Shown piece by piece: positions 10,631-22,596 of a stretch of DNA of 64,000 bases; the stretch's first letter is position 1; the number at the start of each line of letters is the position of its first letter. Location: positions 15,420,181 through 15,484,180 of the forward strand of contig NC_092657.1 in NCBI RefSeq assembly GCF_032118995.1. The letters are read 5' to 3'. Made by a program: the position numbers and the translations under genes. The notes below the pieces were generated by a model that did not search any database, was not told the origin of the DNA, and saw only the letters and a program-made list of their open reading frames with translations. The stretch is from Asterias amurensis. Lineage: Eukaryota > Echinodermata > Asteroidea > Forcipulatida > Asteriidae.

Positions 10631-12012
10631 GACGCTGTCGTATAGACAAATCCAGGTATTGAGCACCGTGCGCCCTTGCTGCGGTGTTTTCAATGCCTAG
10701 TTTGTGCACAAAAAGACACCGCAGTTGGTAATTATTTTTCAATAGAGGGCGCTACCAATTTTTTTCGTCGGATTGGTCTATAGCACACCAAACCTTGTAA
10801 GGTATGCGGTAGTTGCAGAGTTGGTGAACAACGTCGCACTACTTTTAACAAACACACCTAACTGTACAAGCGCTTGTTAAGATGAAAAAGGTACACAATG
10901 TAAAACTCAATTTAAGTTTAGAGGTCAGGCCGATCAACATAATTATACGAAACAGGGACATGTAAAACAATGTTGACAATGTTACACAACTATTTTGCTC
11001 CCTCAAATCAATTGTTCGTAACCAACGAAATATTTTATTTCGATGGGAAATAACTCGCATTTCGAGGAAACTAAATGGTTTAGAGGGAATGCCATCATTT
11101 CGTTGGGGACAAAACAAATATTTTGAGTAAACGAACCAGATACCAGCATTTTGAGTAAAAAAAAAATGGACTGAAAAAAAATTCTCAGCTAGTAACTTTT
11201 GAAGGGGGAAAACAACACTTATGTGCACACAAAAATTCGTTGTAAAGCATTATTATTGCGAGTTGACTGGTTTAATGACAACTAAATTAACTGAAATAAA
11301 GTAAGCTTACACAAGGTACAGAAAGATACATTGAGTGACCTACGTCAGCCGGGCCAGTGTTGCAGGAGATTCCGTCCCAATGATATGCACCCACACCGAT
11401 CTAGAACAACCCTCTTCCAATAGCGCCCTCTGTTGTGTAGTACTCACTCAACCCATTTAAAACCCTCGTATTATGTGGGACAGAATCTCTAGACAAACTT
11501 TCCTATAACACCGGTTTGACTTTTTTTTAGTATTATTATAACTAGTTTTTATTATTATTATTATTATATATTTTTTTATGGGGGGACACCATATTTTGTG
11601 GCTTTCTGTATACTGCTCGTGTCCGTCACTCATTGACGCTCAAGGCGACTCGACATTCAGGTATTTTTCCTGCGAGAACTTAGACAACGTTTTTCAGTTC
11701 TAAAACATACTTGTTCCTGCCGAATTCCAGATTCACAACGTTCATGTCGCCATTTTGAAAGGCGCCCTCTGTATTCGGTGTTGTATGGCGAGACAATGAT
11801 ACGAGAAAAGAGTTCCCAACACTCAACACATAAACACGTTAAAGTCAGTTTTTACTTCTTTGGTGATTCAAGACCCTTATTATTTTCAGAAGTTATGCCT
11901 TGCCTACTATATTCACCTTTTATAACTTTAAAACATTAAACTATGCTTTACCTTAGCAAAACTGAGAATAGAAGTGTCAATCGTTACGGAGAGAGGTTGA
12001 CAAACTGTATTT
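10631..12012. other. Intergenic, no gene recognised
   Basis: Contains AT microsatellite-like sequence at about 11530-11570 and several short words such as AGCGCCCTCTGT. The minus-strand open frame at 10845-11228 has no domain, splice or signal support. Confidence 0.4.
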
Positions 12013-12122
12013 CACTACGGTCTCAACATCCTGGATACTGGCTCTTGTCAAGAGGGGGCGCTATACACACTACGGTCTCAACATCCTGGATACTGGCTCT
12101 TGTCAAGAGGGGGCGCTATACA
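12013..12122 (+). repeat. Two perfect copies of a 55-bp tandem repeat
   Basis: The unit begins CACTACGGTCTCAACATCC and ends GGGGCGCTATACA. The two copies (12013-12067 and 12068-12122) look identical, so the duplication is recent. Confidence 0.85.
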
Positions 12123-13115
12123 CAAATAGGGGGTGATTTTGGCACTAACACTACTAATAATAATACACAGTACACTAATTTGCTTACATGGTGTTGCTCA
12201 TAACTACGATCGACACCAAACCAAATCGTTCACCAAAATCGGAAAGTTAAAACTAAACGTTTTGCTTATAACATTAACTAGTTAACAATAAACAGTTTAT
12301 CAATCAACAATGATTTATCTTTTCAATAACAATGTAAACAACTTAAAAGTCTAGTGAAAATCCGTCCCAGTAACAATATTAAAAAATTGCTAGTTCATTT
12401 TCCAAGTCAATATGATGCACAACATTGAGTTTGTGTATTATTTCGTTCTATTTGGTTTAATGTTAACAGACACTACGTAAATAATATAAAATTGTCCCAG
12501 TTTTGAATGAATTAAATAATGTTAGTTAACCCATACACGCCGATGTGTGTTAGTACTATATACTGAAGGAAAAAAAATGCTCTGTATCACTGACAAAGTG
12601 CTTGGATTGAGCTTCATAAATCTCGCTAAGATATTGGTTAACTGTACATTCAGTTTAAAATTAATAAAAATACACTTCATATTTTCTACAACAAGGAATC
12701 ACCAAGAGCGTTCAAGTGAATTCAAGTGCCACAAATCAAAACACTTAACAAGTATTAAGCTATAATTTAAATTATTTACAAAGTCTTAAAAAAAAATAAT
12801 TATTAAAGGATCATTACAAAATCGAATTTGGTAGCAAAAAAAGTTACTGGTAGTTTTAGCACTTTAAGTAATCCACCATGTTACACTTAAACTGACAAAC
12901 CTGCAGAAGTTTGAGATCGATCGGCCATCTGGGTCACGAGAGAATAGTGAGAAAACTATTACAAATTGTGCCATGCATCGATAAAAAACTCATGCTTCAT
13001 TCGTTTCTCAGACCTTCAATAATACACTTACACAAACTAAATTATTTATATTTACTAGTCACTCTTACTACGTATATCGTGATATATTTATTTAAATCTT
13101 TGCTTTACATATTAT

Positions 13116-13147
<32 letters not shown>

Positions 13148-13721
13148 CATTTGCTACAATAGATTGTTGACCGTTTTTGTAATGTTTATATATTAGGATT
13201 TTTTTTCAGGTTTTCCACCATTTCTTTTTATCGCCGATTTATTTAATTAGGACAATCTACTTTCTAAAATGTCCCCATTTTTGAACCAGACATTACACAG
13301 GTGTAATAGATATGTCAAATTGAAGCCGGTTATATGTTTTTTTTTCAGCCATGTATACAATTAACCTAGTAAGTCAATTGTCCCCTTGTAACAACCGCAT
13401 CGTTATCCGCAGTATTTGATAGAGGATACCAAGCCTTAAACTTAATTACAAAAACAAACTAATTCTTCCATCCTTTCTCAGATTCAAAACTTTTTACCGA
13501 TTATCTACCCTTTGGGTCAATGCAGACAGAATTAATCCGTATTAATTTGTAAAACAACTTGTTAAAAGGTCATTAATAAATTTACAATTTGTAAAATAAA
13601 TAATATTATCTTTTAAATGTTACATTAAAGTACCTTATATAAGTTCAAAGTATTCCTATTCATTTATCTTTCTTGATTATTATTATTTTGTTTGTTTATG
13701 GTTATTTGTATTCGTAATTCT
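12123..13721. other. AT-rich intergenic sequence, poly-T tract
   Basis: A 31-base T run lies at 13117-13147. A fragment of the hairpin family seen at 25906 (ACCCATACACGCCGATGTG) lies near 12530. Nothing else was recognised. Confidence 0.45.
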
Positions 13722-13985
13722 TTGTAGGACAAAAACACAATATCCACAGATTTACACGAAACTTACACAGGTTGAAAATAATGGCAGTGAAAAGCTTCCC
13801 TGAAAATATTACGTGCTGAGGTGCTGTAGTTTTTGGAAAATGAGTAAAACAATGTCGTGAGAATAATTGTCGTTTCAGTGATCATGAGAGGAACATTATT
13901 TTAGCATGTAAAAACGTATTTTTGATGACATTGTTTTACTCATTTCTAAAAAACTACAGGACCCCGGGGTACCCAAATCCTTTAT
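13722..13985. repeat. Fold-back MITE, family B
   Basis: About 264 bp. The arms carry GAGTAAAACAATGTC and GACATTGTTTTACTCAT, and one side keeps AAGCTTCCCTGAAAATATTA. It ends GGGTACCCAAATCCTTTA, and the ACCCAAATC end is then repeated once just outside. It lies 3' of the first FReD gene (minus strand). Confidence 0.75.
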
Positions 13986-14283
13986 GAAAAGGTACCCAAA
14001 TCTTTTATGTAGATTTTATATTTATAATCATTTTTAAATAAGGTATTTTTAGTTGTCTCAATACATTACTTTTTTTTTTGTATTGGGGATGAGGTCGAAA
14101 AAGGACATGGTTCAGCCCCTTTTTTTTTTGCATGAAATTGTATGCAAACAAGCAATATATGTCCCTGAACTTGTTACAGTTTGTCAACCTGTGCGTACCG
14201 TCAAACATTATTTTGAATTGTAAGAATTATGTTTTCGACTGAATACACTTTTCTCACCAGTTTATGAAGTTGTTTGTTTGCAT

Positions 14284-15279
14284 TCACACTACTTGTCGTA
14301 GTTTCATGCTGCATGTTTTGAGGGAGTAGTACAAACCCGTCCAGTGGAACCATATGAGTCCTTCTCCTTTAACCTTCACATCTGGCTGTTGGTAGTAATA
14401 ACCATTCAAATTAGCATGGTGGCAGACATCAAACCACCATCCACCATGAAAATCAACGGCACATTGTTCTTCAGGAAATTTGTCATTGTCCCGGTCCTTG
14501 GTACTGAATGGATGCCCGTTACTGTATGCCATCGAATCACCAGCTGAACTGCTTTCATCATATAAACCAACCTGCAGTCTGTAATTGCCACCAGTTAGGC
14601 CAACAGCAAATTGACCATAAGAAGCCCAAGATGTGTTGGACTGCCAATCTTCCAAATCTATTCTGAGTTGCCACTGACCTGATCCAGTAAGGTCACGCAG
14701 GATGTCATTCCCGAACCAGAACTCATTCTTCAGATCACCGAACCCCGTTTGGTAATCGGCCCAGGTACGGTTAAAATCGGCAGAGCCATCTTGTCTCCTC
14801 TGGACCACGATCCAGCCTCCCCCATCTGTCTCCATATCACAGTAAACTTGTAATTCATCAGTCAGACTTGTGGGAAATATAGTGAATACGCCATTGTAAC
14901 GGTAGCCGGCTTGATACAACATCATACAGCTACTGTGATATTTAATGCTGGATGCTGAAAAGGTCGGATTATTGACATCTTGGTCGTAGTACACACTTCC
15001 TTGCATCTTTATCAATTCATCTGGGCTGTGAGCTCTGCTTGCATTATTCAAGGCACATATACGTTTCATGATATGATAGTTGAATGAGACACATTGTAGA
15101 TCCATAGAGCAGTCTCGCCCACAAATCGCAGTAGACGATGCAATCTTCCACTGAAACACTTGGTTCAGTAAAGCTCGGTTTTCAGCCAGGTAAAAGGTTC
15201 TGAAGAACCGCTGCTGGTTTGCACTCTGGCAGGCACCTACCATCAAAATCAGTAACAAGGCTGTGATGATGAACTCCAT
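14284..15279 (-). CDS. Secreted PAN-like/fibrinogen-domain (FReD) lectin-like protein, copy 1
   Basis: 331 residues, with no intron in the coding part. The start was placed at MEFIITALLL because a hydrophobic signal peptide (1-19, ending ACQS) follows, and because a 3' splice site (ttacattttcag) lies 25 bases upstream at 15305, implying a spliced 5' UTR. Residues 53-75 hold C53, C57, C63 and C75 in CGRDCSMDLQCVSFNY...C, a PAN/apple-like module. Residues about 117-331 form a fibrinogen-related domain: VYCDMETDGGGWIVVQRRQD, W-rich core, calcium loop DRDND at 262-266, C273 and C286 with the HHANLNG pocket segment. Ficolins, tachylectins and intelectin-like animal lectins use this domain for calcium-dependent binding of acetylated or other glycans. 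It is the most diverged of the four near-complete copies in the pocket (VDFHGGWWFDVCHH). A role in immune recognition or adhesion is inferred. Confidence 0.9.
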   Translation of the reverse strand: MEFIITALLLILMVGACQSANQQRFFRTFYLAENRALLNQVFQWKIASSTAICGRDCSMDLQCVSFNYHIMKRICALNNASRAHSPDELIKMQGSVYYDQDVNNPTFSASSIKYHSSCMMLYQAGYRYNGVFTIFPTSLTDELQVYCDMETDGGGWIVVQRRQDGSADFNRTWADYQTGFGDLKNEFWFGNDILRDLTGSGQWQLRIDLEDWQSNTSWASYGQFAVGLTGGNYRLQVGLYDESSSAGDSMAYSNGHPFSTKDRDNDKFPEEQCAVDFHGGWWFDVCHHANLNGYYYQQPDVKVKGEGLIWFHWTGLYYSLKTCSMKLRQVV

Positions 15280-15475
15280 GATGAACGCTCCCGAAGGAAA
15301 TCTTCTGAAAATGTAACAGAGAACAAAGTATGCATTAAGCCAATTCTTTTGATCTGTCAGCCACTGACTGAGAGTCACTCTGCGACGATACCAACATGTC
15401 AAGTAAATACTTTGGTCGCAGACAACTTTTATGCATTGACCTCGGCCCGTTGAAACGTATCTATTTCCACACCAA

Positions 15476-15650
15476 TTAAAGGCAGTGGACACTACCATGG
15501 TAAATACTCAAAATACTACTTTCAAGTAAAGTGGTTTTCGAGAAAGGAGTAAGTTTCCACTAAGTTGATTTCGAGACCCCATAATTTGATTTTGAGGTAT
15601 CGAAACCAATTATCTTTTAGCACACTACTTCGTGTGACATGAAAACCAAT
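15476..15650 (+). repeat. MITE, family A, truncated
   Basis: The left end TTAAAGGCAGTGGACAC and the internal GTTGATTTCGAGACC hairpin are present. The right half is lost. It lies about 200 bp upstream of FReD copy 1. Confidence 0.75.
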
Positions 15651-15685
15651 ACACAATTCGCTGTTTAATCCTATTCTATATTGAA

Positions 15686-15930
15686 GGCTGTCTCGGCGGC
15701 CTGGTTGGCGTGTGCGTAAAGCGCTTGCCTCTCACCACGGTGACCCCGGTTCGATTACCGGCCGGGGCCATATTTGAGTTGAGTTGTGCGTCGATTCTCT
15801 GCTGTGGCACGAGGGTTTTCCAGACCATCCGGTTTTCCTCCATCGGGAAAAAAATAAAAATAAAAAACGCTTTTGATCCTGGCTGTGCCCCGTGGTACGG
15901 TCGGTCATAATGGGTTGGATGCCAGCTTCT
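15686..15930 (+). repeat. tRNA-derived SINE
   Basis: The head has pol III-like boxes: an A-box-like TGGTTGGCGTGTGC region near 15703 and the B box GGTTCGATTACC at 15749. It is followed by an unrelated body with an A-rich tract (15848-15868). It does not fold as a real tRNA. The 3' limit is uncertain. Confidence 0.6.
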
Positions 15931-15959
15931 CGAACACGTGTGGCCGCAATTCAGCGAGT

Positions 15960-16540
15960 AAGGATGATTGCCCTATTTTAAAAGCCGAGTAAACCCACAT
16001 GAACAGCAGGAATTAGTTGAAATGCAATTAAACTATTGATTAAGGTGGCATGATACATTAAACAGATAAAACCTACAGATCGGCCTTCACTCTTGAACAT
16101 GCCTAGCTGAAATGACATACCTTCAGTAAAGATCAGAAGTAGTGCAGTCCGTGCCGAGACGATATTAAATGATCAGTCACGTGTACACCAAAGCGTATGC
16201 CTGCACAATAAACAACATAAAATACGTGTTTTAGTGTTATAGTTTATATTTGTGTGTGAACTTTGAAAATGTTTTCCTGAACCAAAATTGCATTGATTTT
16301 TCTGCCTTTTTTTTTTTTAATCATACACCTTTTTTGCCTCTATAATTTGTAAAGCTATTTTGCTTATTTTTTTTTGTACTGGTGTACTTTTTCTAAAGCT
16401 GTTCACTTAATGCATGTAATTTCCTTAATCTTTTGCAATTTTTACTGTTATGCACCCTCGAACAGGCTTGTCCTGGAGAGAGCGCAATATAAAACCAATA
16501 AATTATGTATATTATCTATATAGCAATGGTACGTTCTGTT
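15960..16540. other. Intergenic, no gene recognised
   Basis: AT-rich. AGCGCAATATAAAACCAATAAATTATGTA at 16480-16507 resembles a LINE/SINE 3' tail, but no element body was recognised before it. Confidence 0.35.
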
Positions 16541-16544
16541 GATT

Positions 16545-17060
16545 TACCAAGATGCGAGGAATAATGCTTATCAATGGTCCTTGACCGCAGTGATTTACTT
16601 CCCCGAACTTTCGTTTAGTAGGGTTGATGAGACGTCCAATATTGTTTGAAGAGTCTATGTAACTTTTGTAGGAAAAAAAACACAATAGCCACAGATGTAC
16701 ATTAAACTCACACAGTTTGACGATAATGATAGTAGGAAGCTTCCCTGAAAATATTACGTGCTGAGGTGCTGTAGTTTTTGGGAAATGAGTAAAACAATGT
16801 CATAAAAATAATTTTCGTCTCATGAGACGAATATTATTTTGATCAATTACAAACGTACTTTCATGACATTGTTTTACTAATTTCCCAATAACTACAGCAC
16901 CTCAGTAAGTAATATTTCTAGGGAAGCTTTCCACTATCATTACCCTGTAAGTTTAATGTAAATCTGTGGACATTTTGAAAAAGTACCCATATCCTTCAAT
17001 ACGCAAAGGAGAGTGCAATATTGATCACATCAATTCACTGGTATAAAAGGAATCTCCTAA
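16545..17060 (+). repeat. Family I repeat, interrupted by a family B MITE
   Basis: Words ATAATGCTTATCAATGG, CCTTGACC..., GATGAGACGTCCAAT and AAAGGAGAGTGCAAT are shared with 17316-17960, 19850-20145, 28935-29260 and 41780-41990. The family B hairpin (16664-16996) is inserted inside it. Confidence 0.5.
16664..16996. repeat. Fold-back MITE, family B
   Basis: A 333-bp copy with well-matched arms. AATTTTCGTCTCATGAGACG marks the centre, and the arms run out through GTAAAACAATGTC/GACATTGTTTTAC and GCTGTAGTTTTTGG/CCAATAACTACAGC to the CACAG-ACATTAAACT/GTTTAATGTAAATCTGTG pair. Confidence 0.85.
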
Positions 17061-17315
17061 AGGTGCCCTGCCAATAAACCCAACTTATTTGAAAACTATG
17101 AACTAAATTTTACAAAGAGAACAGAGAGCTAAACTAGAGCTAAACTCTAAGTGCGTTCACGTGTAAACCAAAACGTTTGCCTGCACGGTCAATGAAACAA
17201 TGCTGCCATTGTTGTGTTGTATCGTGTACTAAATTTCTGTGGTCGAGCGTTTTAACCATTTAGCGTAACTGCTCCACGGTAAGATAAGATGTAGTAAGGG
17301 TACGCTCGCTCTATT

Positions 17316-17960
17316 GGTTTTACCAAGAAGCGTGGCATAATGCTTATCAATAGACCTTGACCAAACTTAAAGGCAGTGGACACTATTGGTAATTACTCAA
17401 AATATTTATTAGCATAAAACCTTTCTTGGTGACGAGTAATGGGGAGATGTTGATGGTATAAAGTATTGTGAGAAACGGCTCACTCTGAAGTGACTTAGTT
17501 TTTGAGAAAGAAGTAATTTTCCACGAATTTGATTTCGAGACCTCAGATTTAGAACTTGAGGTCTCGAAATCAACCATCTAAACGGACACAAGTTCTTGTG
17601 ACAAAGGTGTTTTTTCTTTCATTATTATCTCGCAAGTTCGATGACCGATTGAGCTCAAATGTTCACAGGTTTGTTATTGTTTGCATATGTTGAGATACAC
17701 CAACTGTGAAGGCTAGTCTTTGACAATTACCAATAGTGTCCACTGCCTTTTACTGAATCTATTTATTTTCCCGGACCTTCGTTTAGAAGGTTTGATGAGA
17801 CGTTCAATTTGGATTATTATGGACGCCAAATAGAGTGCAGTAAATGGTTACATCGATTTCCTAGTGTGAATAAATTGCCCTGCCAAACTCAACTAATAAG
17901 AAACTGATGAGGTAAGTTCTTAAAAAAAAAAACCAGAGAAAACGGAAAAAAAGGAACACT
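17316..17960 (+). repeat. Family I repeat, interrupted by a family A MITE
   Basis: The left part (ACCAAGAAGCGTGGC...GACCTTGACC) and right part (CGGACCTTCGTTTAGAAGG...GGACGCCAAATAGAGTGC) are continuous with repeat I once the MITE at 17367-17752 is removed. Confidence 0.5.
17367..17752 (+). repeat. MITE, family A, full length
   Basis: 386 bp, with both ends intact (TTAAAGGCAGTGGACACTAT and AATAGTGTCCACTGCCTTTT). It is among the best-preserved copies and is nested in repeat I. Confidence 0.9.
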
Positions 17961-18754
17961 TTGATATACGTTTGGAATAACCATGTAGCTTGAAAATCTC
18001 TGCAAGCGGTATGACACCTATCTCTTTACAAAAACGTTTACATCAATTTATCACACTTTGCAATTTGTGTAATCGTTTCTTACTTCGATGTTTCCTAATG
18101 TTTGATATGAAGAAAAACAGCACGGTTTTCACATTTTTTAAAACAATTCTACGAATGTTGGTACAAGCAAAGCTACAAATTTGAAATTTAAACAAACAAA
18201 GTAACATATTTTTTGAAATAGTTCACCGGTTTATGCTGTTGTGGTTGGCTTATTGCGATATTTTAAAGTGCATAAAACCGACGCAGTGTTATTTTCACGG
18301 TCACTAAAAACTGTATGTAAGAATTTTGAGAAGACCTTCAATGTAAATCAATATGAACGCCAAGGATATGGCAGTAACTACTCTATCGATTCAGACTAAA
18401 ATCAGAGAAAGTCTCAAATATCGCTTTAAACGTTTTTTAATTGCTCCACAAAAATCCAATATTTTTGAAATGATTGCAAAAATAGTATCGAAGTCTTATA
18501 TAGCCCACGTAGCTACCAGGTAATGTACTAAAGGCGCTGAGTATATACAAGCTTTCAGAAAGATAGGTTATTAAAGTGATGAATTCTGAGACCAAATTTT
18601 GTAGCACTTCACAAGGTTTAAAATGTGCTACGGCGCATACAGCAGCCACAACTTGGAACACCGATAAGCGCACTGGGTTTATTACATGCGTTACACGACA
18701 CAAAACATGGTACCAACGGCTTTACGTCCCATCCGAAGGACGAAGCAAGGGTTA

Positions 18755-19122
18755 AGTGCCATTGGACACTTTCGGAGCAGAAATAAAATTAAAAGGTTCA
18801 CAGATTTACAAACAACTTACAGGGTTTACAGAAGGTATTGGCGAAAGACTTCTCTTGAAATATTTTATCATGAAATGCTTTACTCTTTTGAGAAAACATT
18901 AAAACAAAATCAATTCTCGTTATCGAGAATTACGGATTTAAACACATGTCATGACACGGCGAAACGTGCGGAAACAAGGGTGGGTTTTTCCGTTATTTTC
19001 TCCCGACTCCGATGACCGATTGAGCCTAAATTTTCACAGGTTTGTTATTTTATATATAAGTTGTGATACACGAAGTATGGGCCTTGGACAGTATTGTTTA
19101 CCGAAAGTGTCCAATGGTTTTA
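18755..19122 (+). repeat. MITE, family C
   Basis: A 368-bp element with ends CCATTGGACACTTTCGG and CCGAAAGTGTCCAATGG. A central CGTTATCGAGAATTACGG region (ATATCGAG in other copies) forms a short palindrome. Copies also lie at 20756, 26774 and 29846. Confidence 0.8.
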
Positions 19123-19849
19123 AGGACACAAGTGTTATGGCAGGGGATACCAACTCACACTCTTCTGAACAAAAACACCTGATGATGAACCTAACTGCAC
19201 GAAAAAAAAAAAAAATAATAAATAAAAAATTGACTGGTTAGCAAACTATAAAAAATACGAAACAAATACTGAGTTTATTTCGTTCCATCGAAATATTATG
19301 TCGTTATCTTCTAACTTGTACACGTTACCTCAAAACTCTTTGCTATTTTAAAACATTACTGTGTTCCCTCGAAATACTATTCTGTCCCCTTAAACAAATA
19401 CATATTTTTGCGAACACCGAGTTCTTGATATATCAACATTCTTTATGTTGATATTTAAGGCCAACATTTTAAGGGTATGTTTTGTTCGAGGGAACGACAT
19501 CACATTTTGAGGAGAAAAAAAACTAATGTGTTTCGAGGGATGGACAATGCATCTATTTCTATGTTTTTTTTAAACAAACGACTGTTATGTGGCATCTTTA
19601 CAATACGAACACAAATCGAAGACAATAAAGCAAATTGTGTATTATTTGTTTCTTTCCTAGCTTCGAGTTGCGCCATAGATCTGTAGACTTAGGAGTTATT
19701 AATGTCAAACTTAACAAACAAGGCATTTAGGTATGGGAATACGGCCGTTTAAAACCTTACAGGGTCGTTCCAATTCTGAACGGCTGCGAAAGAACTCGTC
19801 GCAACCCCTTTATTCCCTTAGTAATGGCACGCCCACTAGCATATTATGT

Positions 19850-20145
19850 GATGCGTGTGGCATATATTGCTTATCAAATACTAGGCCTTGACCGAAGCAA
19901 TTTATATTCTCGGTCACTGCAATCACCTTGAGTAGGTTTGAAGAGACTGCCGTTTTGGATCAATACGGACGCCAAGGAGAGAGAGCCGTAATGACGTATC
20001 GATTCATTCTGCGTTAAATCTCGCACTAAACGTTGCGCTATTGGCGTGACGAACTCTACTGATTGCCCTGCTTGCAAAACTCACCTAATTCGAAATTGAT
20101 GAACTTAAGTATACAAAAAAGACGTCCAGCTCAAAGTTAGAATAA
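19850..20145. repeat. Family I repeat (unit 1 copy)
   Basis: Shares CTTATCAAATACTAGGCC, CGAAGCAATTTATATTC and GACGCCAAGGAGAG words with the other I copies. It is almost identical to 28935-29260. A 67-residue open frame is kept in both copies, but no function is recognised. Confidence 0.6.
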
Positions 20146-20220
20146 TGATTGGCATTCATTTAAACGACTTAACATGACTTTTTAAACCTGAAATATTTGT
20201 TATATTTTTTATTAAAAATA

Positions 20221-20470
20221 ATGGTTTTCAAGAGATTAGGGGAACCCACCCCGGCCCTTAGAGGGAGCCTTCATTTGCATAAACGTGACGTCATGTCGGT
20301 ATTCCGAGCCGTCGGGCCCCTTGGCTGTGTGCATAGAGAGACGTGTGCACTGTGTGGCACGGTACCTAGACGCGTGTAGTTAGGAACCAGACTTATTTTG
20401 CCGACGATATGTTTGAGTTCCCGACGTGACGTCGATGGTAGGGGGCGGTAACAATCCATAAAAGGGGGGG
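20221..20470. other. GC-richer, promoter-like block with ATTTGCAT and TGACGTCA
   Basis: The stretch around 20272-20298 contains an octamer-like ATTTGCAT and a perfect CRE-type TGACGTCA within 20 bp, followed by GC-rich sequence and a 10-base G run near 20464-20474. Unit 2 has the same motifs at about 29487-29508 but lacks the segment equivalent to about 20336-20460, with CATA-type microhomology at the junction. No transcript is evident. Confidence 0.3.
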
Positions 20471-20755
20471 GGGGCATGACTTATTCGCTATTTACGCATG
20501 TCAGATATGTCAGGATTAAACAAAACACATTTTAATGATGTTCAATACATATATCAAAAACAGCAAAATTAACTGTTTATTTGAATTCACTGCAGCATCC
20601 CTTTAAGCACGAAAAAGCTCGCTTGTTTAACAAAGTTACTGGCAAAAATGTAATGCCTTAAACATTGCTAGTGACTGGTATTTAGCTGCTCTTTACTAGC
20701 AAAACAATTTAGTGAACTCTTTTTTGGCCGGTAATCTGATTTTGATTTGGTTTGG

Positions 20756-21139
20756 TTAAATGCATTGGACACTCTCGAAACAGCAAAAAAAAAGAAAAAA
20801 AAAAAAAAAGTTCATAGATGTACAAATAATTTATAGCGTTTACAAAAGGTAATGGTGAAAGACTTCTCTTGAAATATTATTCCATGAAATGCTTTACTTT
20901 TTGAGAAAACATTAAATCAATATAAATTCTCGATATCGAGAATTACGGATTTTTTAAAAACACCTCCATGACACGGCGAAATGTGTTGAATTAAGGGTGG
21001 GTTTTCCCGTTATCTTCTACCTACTCCGATTACCAATTGAGCCTAAATTTTCACAGGTTTGTTTTTTTTAACATCAGTTGTGATACACGAAGTGTGGGCC
21101 TTTGACAAAACTGTTTCCGGAAAGTGTCCAATGGCTTTA
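20756..21139 (+). repeat. MITE, family C
   Basis: A 384-bp copy with ends TTAAATGCATTGGACACT and AAGTGTCCAATGGCTTTA. It carries an A-rich insertion near its left end. Confidence 0.8.
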
Positions 21140-21720
21140 GGCAAAGTTTTGTGTTTAAGCAGCTATATCAAATGGGGCCCTTGAGAAATATGAGGCAAGC
21201 TTGTTATATCACCAAGCAGCTAGCTGATTGGACTTTTAAAAAAGAGTTGTCAAATTATCAACCAATAAGAATCATAGTTGGTCACTTTCCGTGATTGCAC
21301 GTGTTAAAAGGAATAAATTGGTATGCCCATTTGTAGTACTGCTTGTGTACATACTTTGTCGTTGATTTTTTTTTCAAAAGGACGTTTGTCATAAAAAAGT
21401 GACACTACTAACACATATTAAAATAGTAGGTACACGAATAAAGCACATTATTGACACCATTTCCTTGCAAAGTAACACAAATGCTTATTCTTATATATCC
21501 CAGACATTTTCTCCACTCCTATTGGCTGAGAGCGCATCACGTGGGGTGTTTAAACGGTTGATAATGACCAGCTGGAGCTGCTTATAATCGGCTGGGTTCC
21601 GCGTGTCGGACGCGCAAGATTATCACGTGGAGCGCAATTCATAGCTTATAGTTACAGCGCGTTATATAAGCGCACGCGCGTACACACAACCCTTTCGCAT
21701 CGAACACATTCTTCACAAAG
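21140..21720. other. Duplicated module with E-boxes and TATATAAG
   Basis: Contains CCTATTGGCTGAGAGCGC, two CACGTG-type sites (about 21539 and 21624) and TATATAAG at 21663-21670, arranged like a core promoter. Unit 2 has it twice in tandem (30241-30732 and 30741-31231); the second copy is followed by the TATA region at 31264. No adjacent coding sequence is recognised. Confidence 0.35.
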
Positions 21721-22205
21721 TTTTTGTAAAACAAAATATGTCAAATCTCGAATTATTAACAGTTAAAGTGTCTAAAATTGATTTTTTGTATACGTTTTTT
21801 TTACAAAGGGGCAATTATGAGTTGGGATAACAGAGTAGTGACTCACTCTTAAACGTTCGTTTAAAACATTGAAGGTCGTTGCCGTGCGATAAAGAACCCT
21901 GGCGGTTTTAAACGGTCGTTTAAGAACTCTTTGCTACCCTTGTATTCTCTTATTCGTTTGTAGTGAACCGTGGCCAAAGTTGGAAAGGGGAAACTTATGT
22001 ACACAGTATAAATACTCTAAAACCTGTTGAATTAAAAAGTGCTTGAAAGTTGGGTTCCCCTGTAACATTTTTACAGACGGCACTATGTCAAATCATGACG
22101 AAGATAATAGAATCACAGGTGCTATGATTTGCTCATGACTCAAAGTCTACGACAATACATGAACTCAACAAGATGTTTTATGAAGAAGCATGACACAACA
22201 TGCAC

Positions 22206-22596
22206 TTAAAGGCGGTGGACACTGTTGGTAATTGTCAACATGTTTATTAGCACAAAACCTTACTTGGTAACGAGTAATGGGGGGGGGGAGGTTGATAGTA
22301 CAAAACATTGTAAAAAACGGCTCCCTCTGAAGTGACATAGTTTTCGAGAAAGAAGTTATTTTCCACGAATTTGATTTCGAGACCTCAAATTTAGAATTTT
22401 AGGTCTCGAAATCAAGCATCTAATAGCACACAAGTTCGTTTGACAAGGGTGTTTTTCTTTCATAGTTATCTCGTAACTCCGACGGCCAATCGAGCTCAAA
22501 TTTTTATTAACAGGTTTGTTATTTTATGCCTGGTTGAGATCCTCCAAGTGAGAAGACTAGATTTTGACAATTACCAATAGTCTCCACTGTCTTTAA
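22206..22596 (+). repeat. MITE, family A
   Basis: A 391-bp copy with ends TTAAAGGCGGTGGACACTG and TCTCCACTGTCTTTAA. Its unit 2 counterpart (31801) is truncated. Confidence 0.85.

Noticed and set aside
10845-11228. 127-codon minus-strand frame
   Set aside because: No recognisable domain, low-complexity hydrophobic composition, and AT-rich repeat surroundings.
14284-15498. Longer 404-codon reading of FReD copy 1
   Set aside because: The first 73 codons run through an apparent intron end and into a family A MITE; the MEF start with signal peptide matches the paralogues.
19874-20077. 67-codon minus-strand frame kept in both duplication units (also 28962-29165)
   Set aside because: Kept because the units are nearly identical. 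No domain, signal peptide or splice support, and other family I copies do not preserve it.
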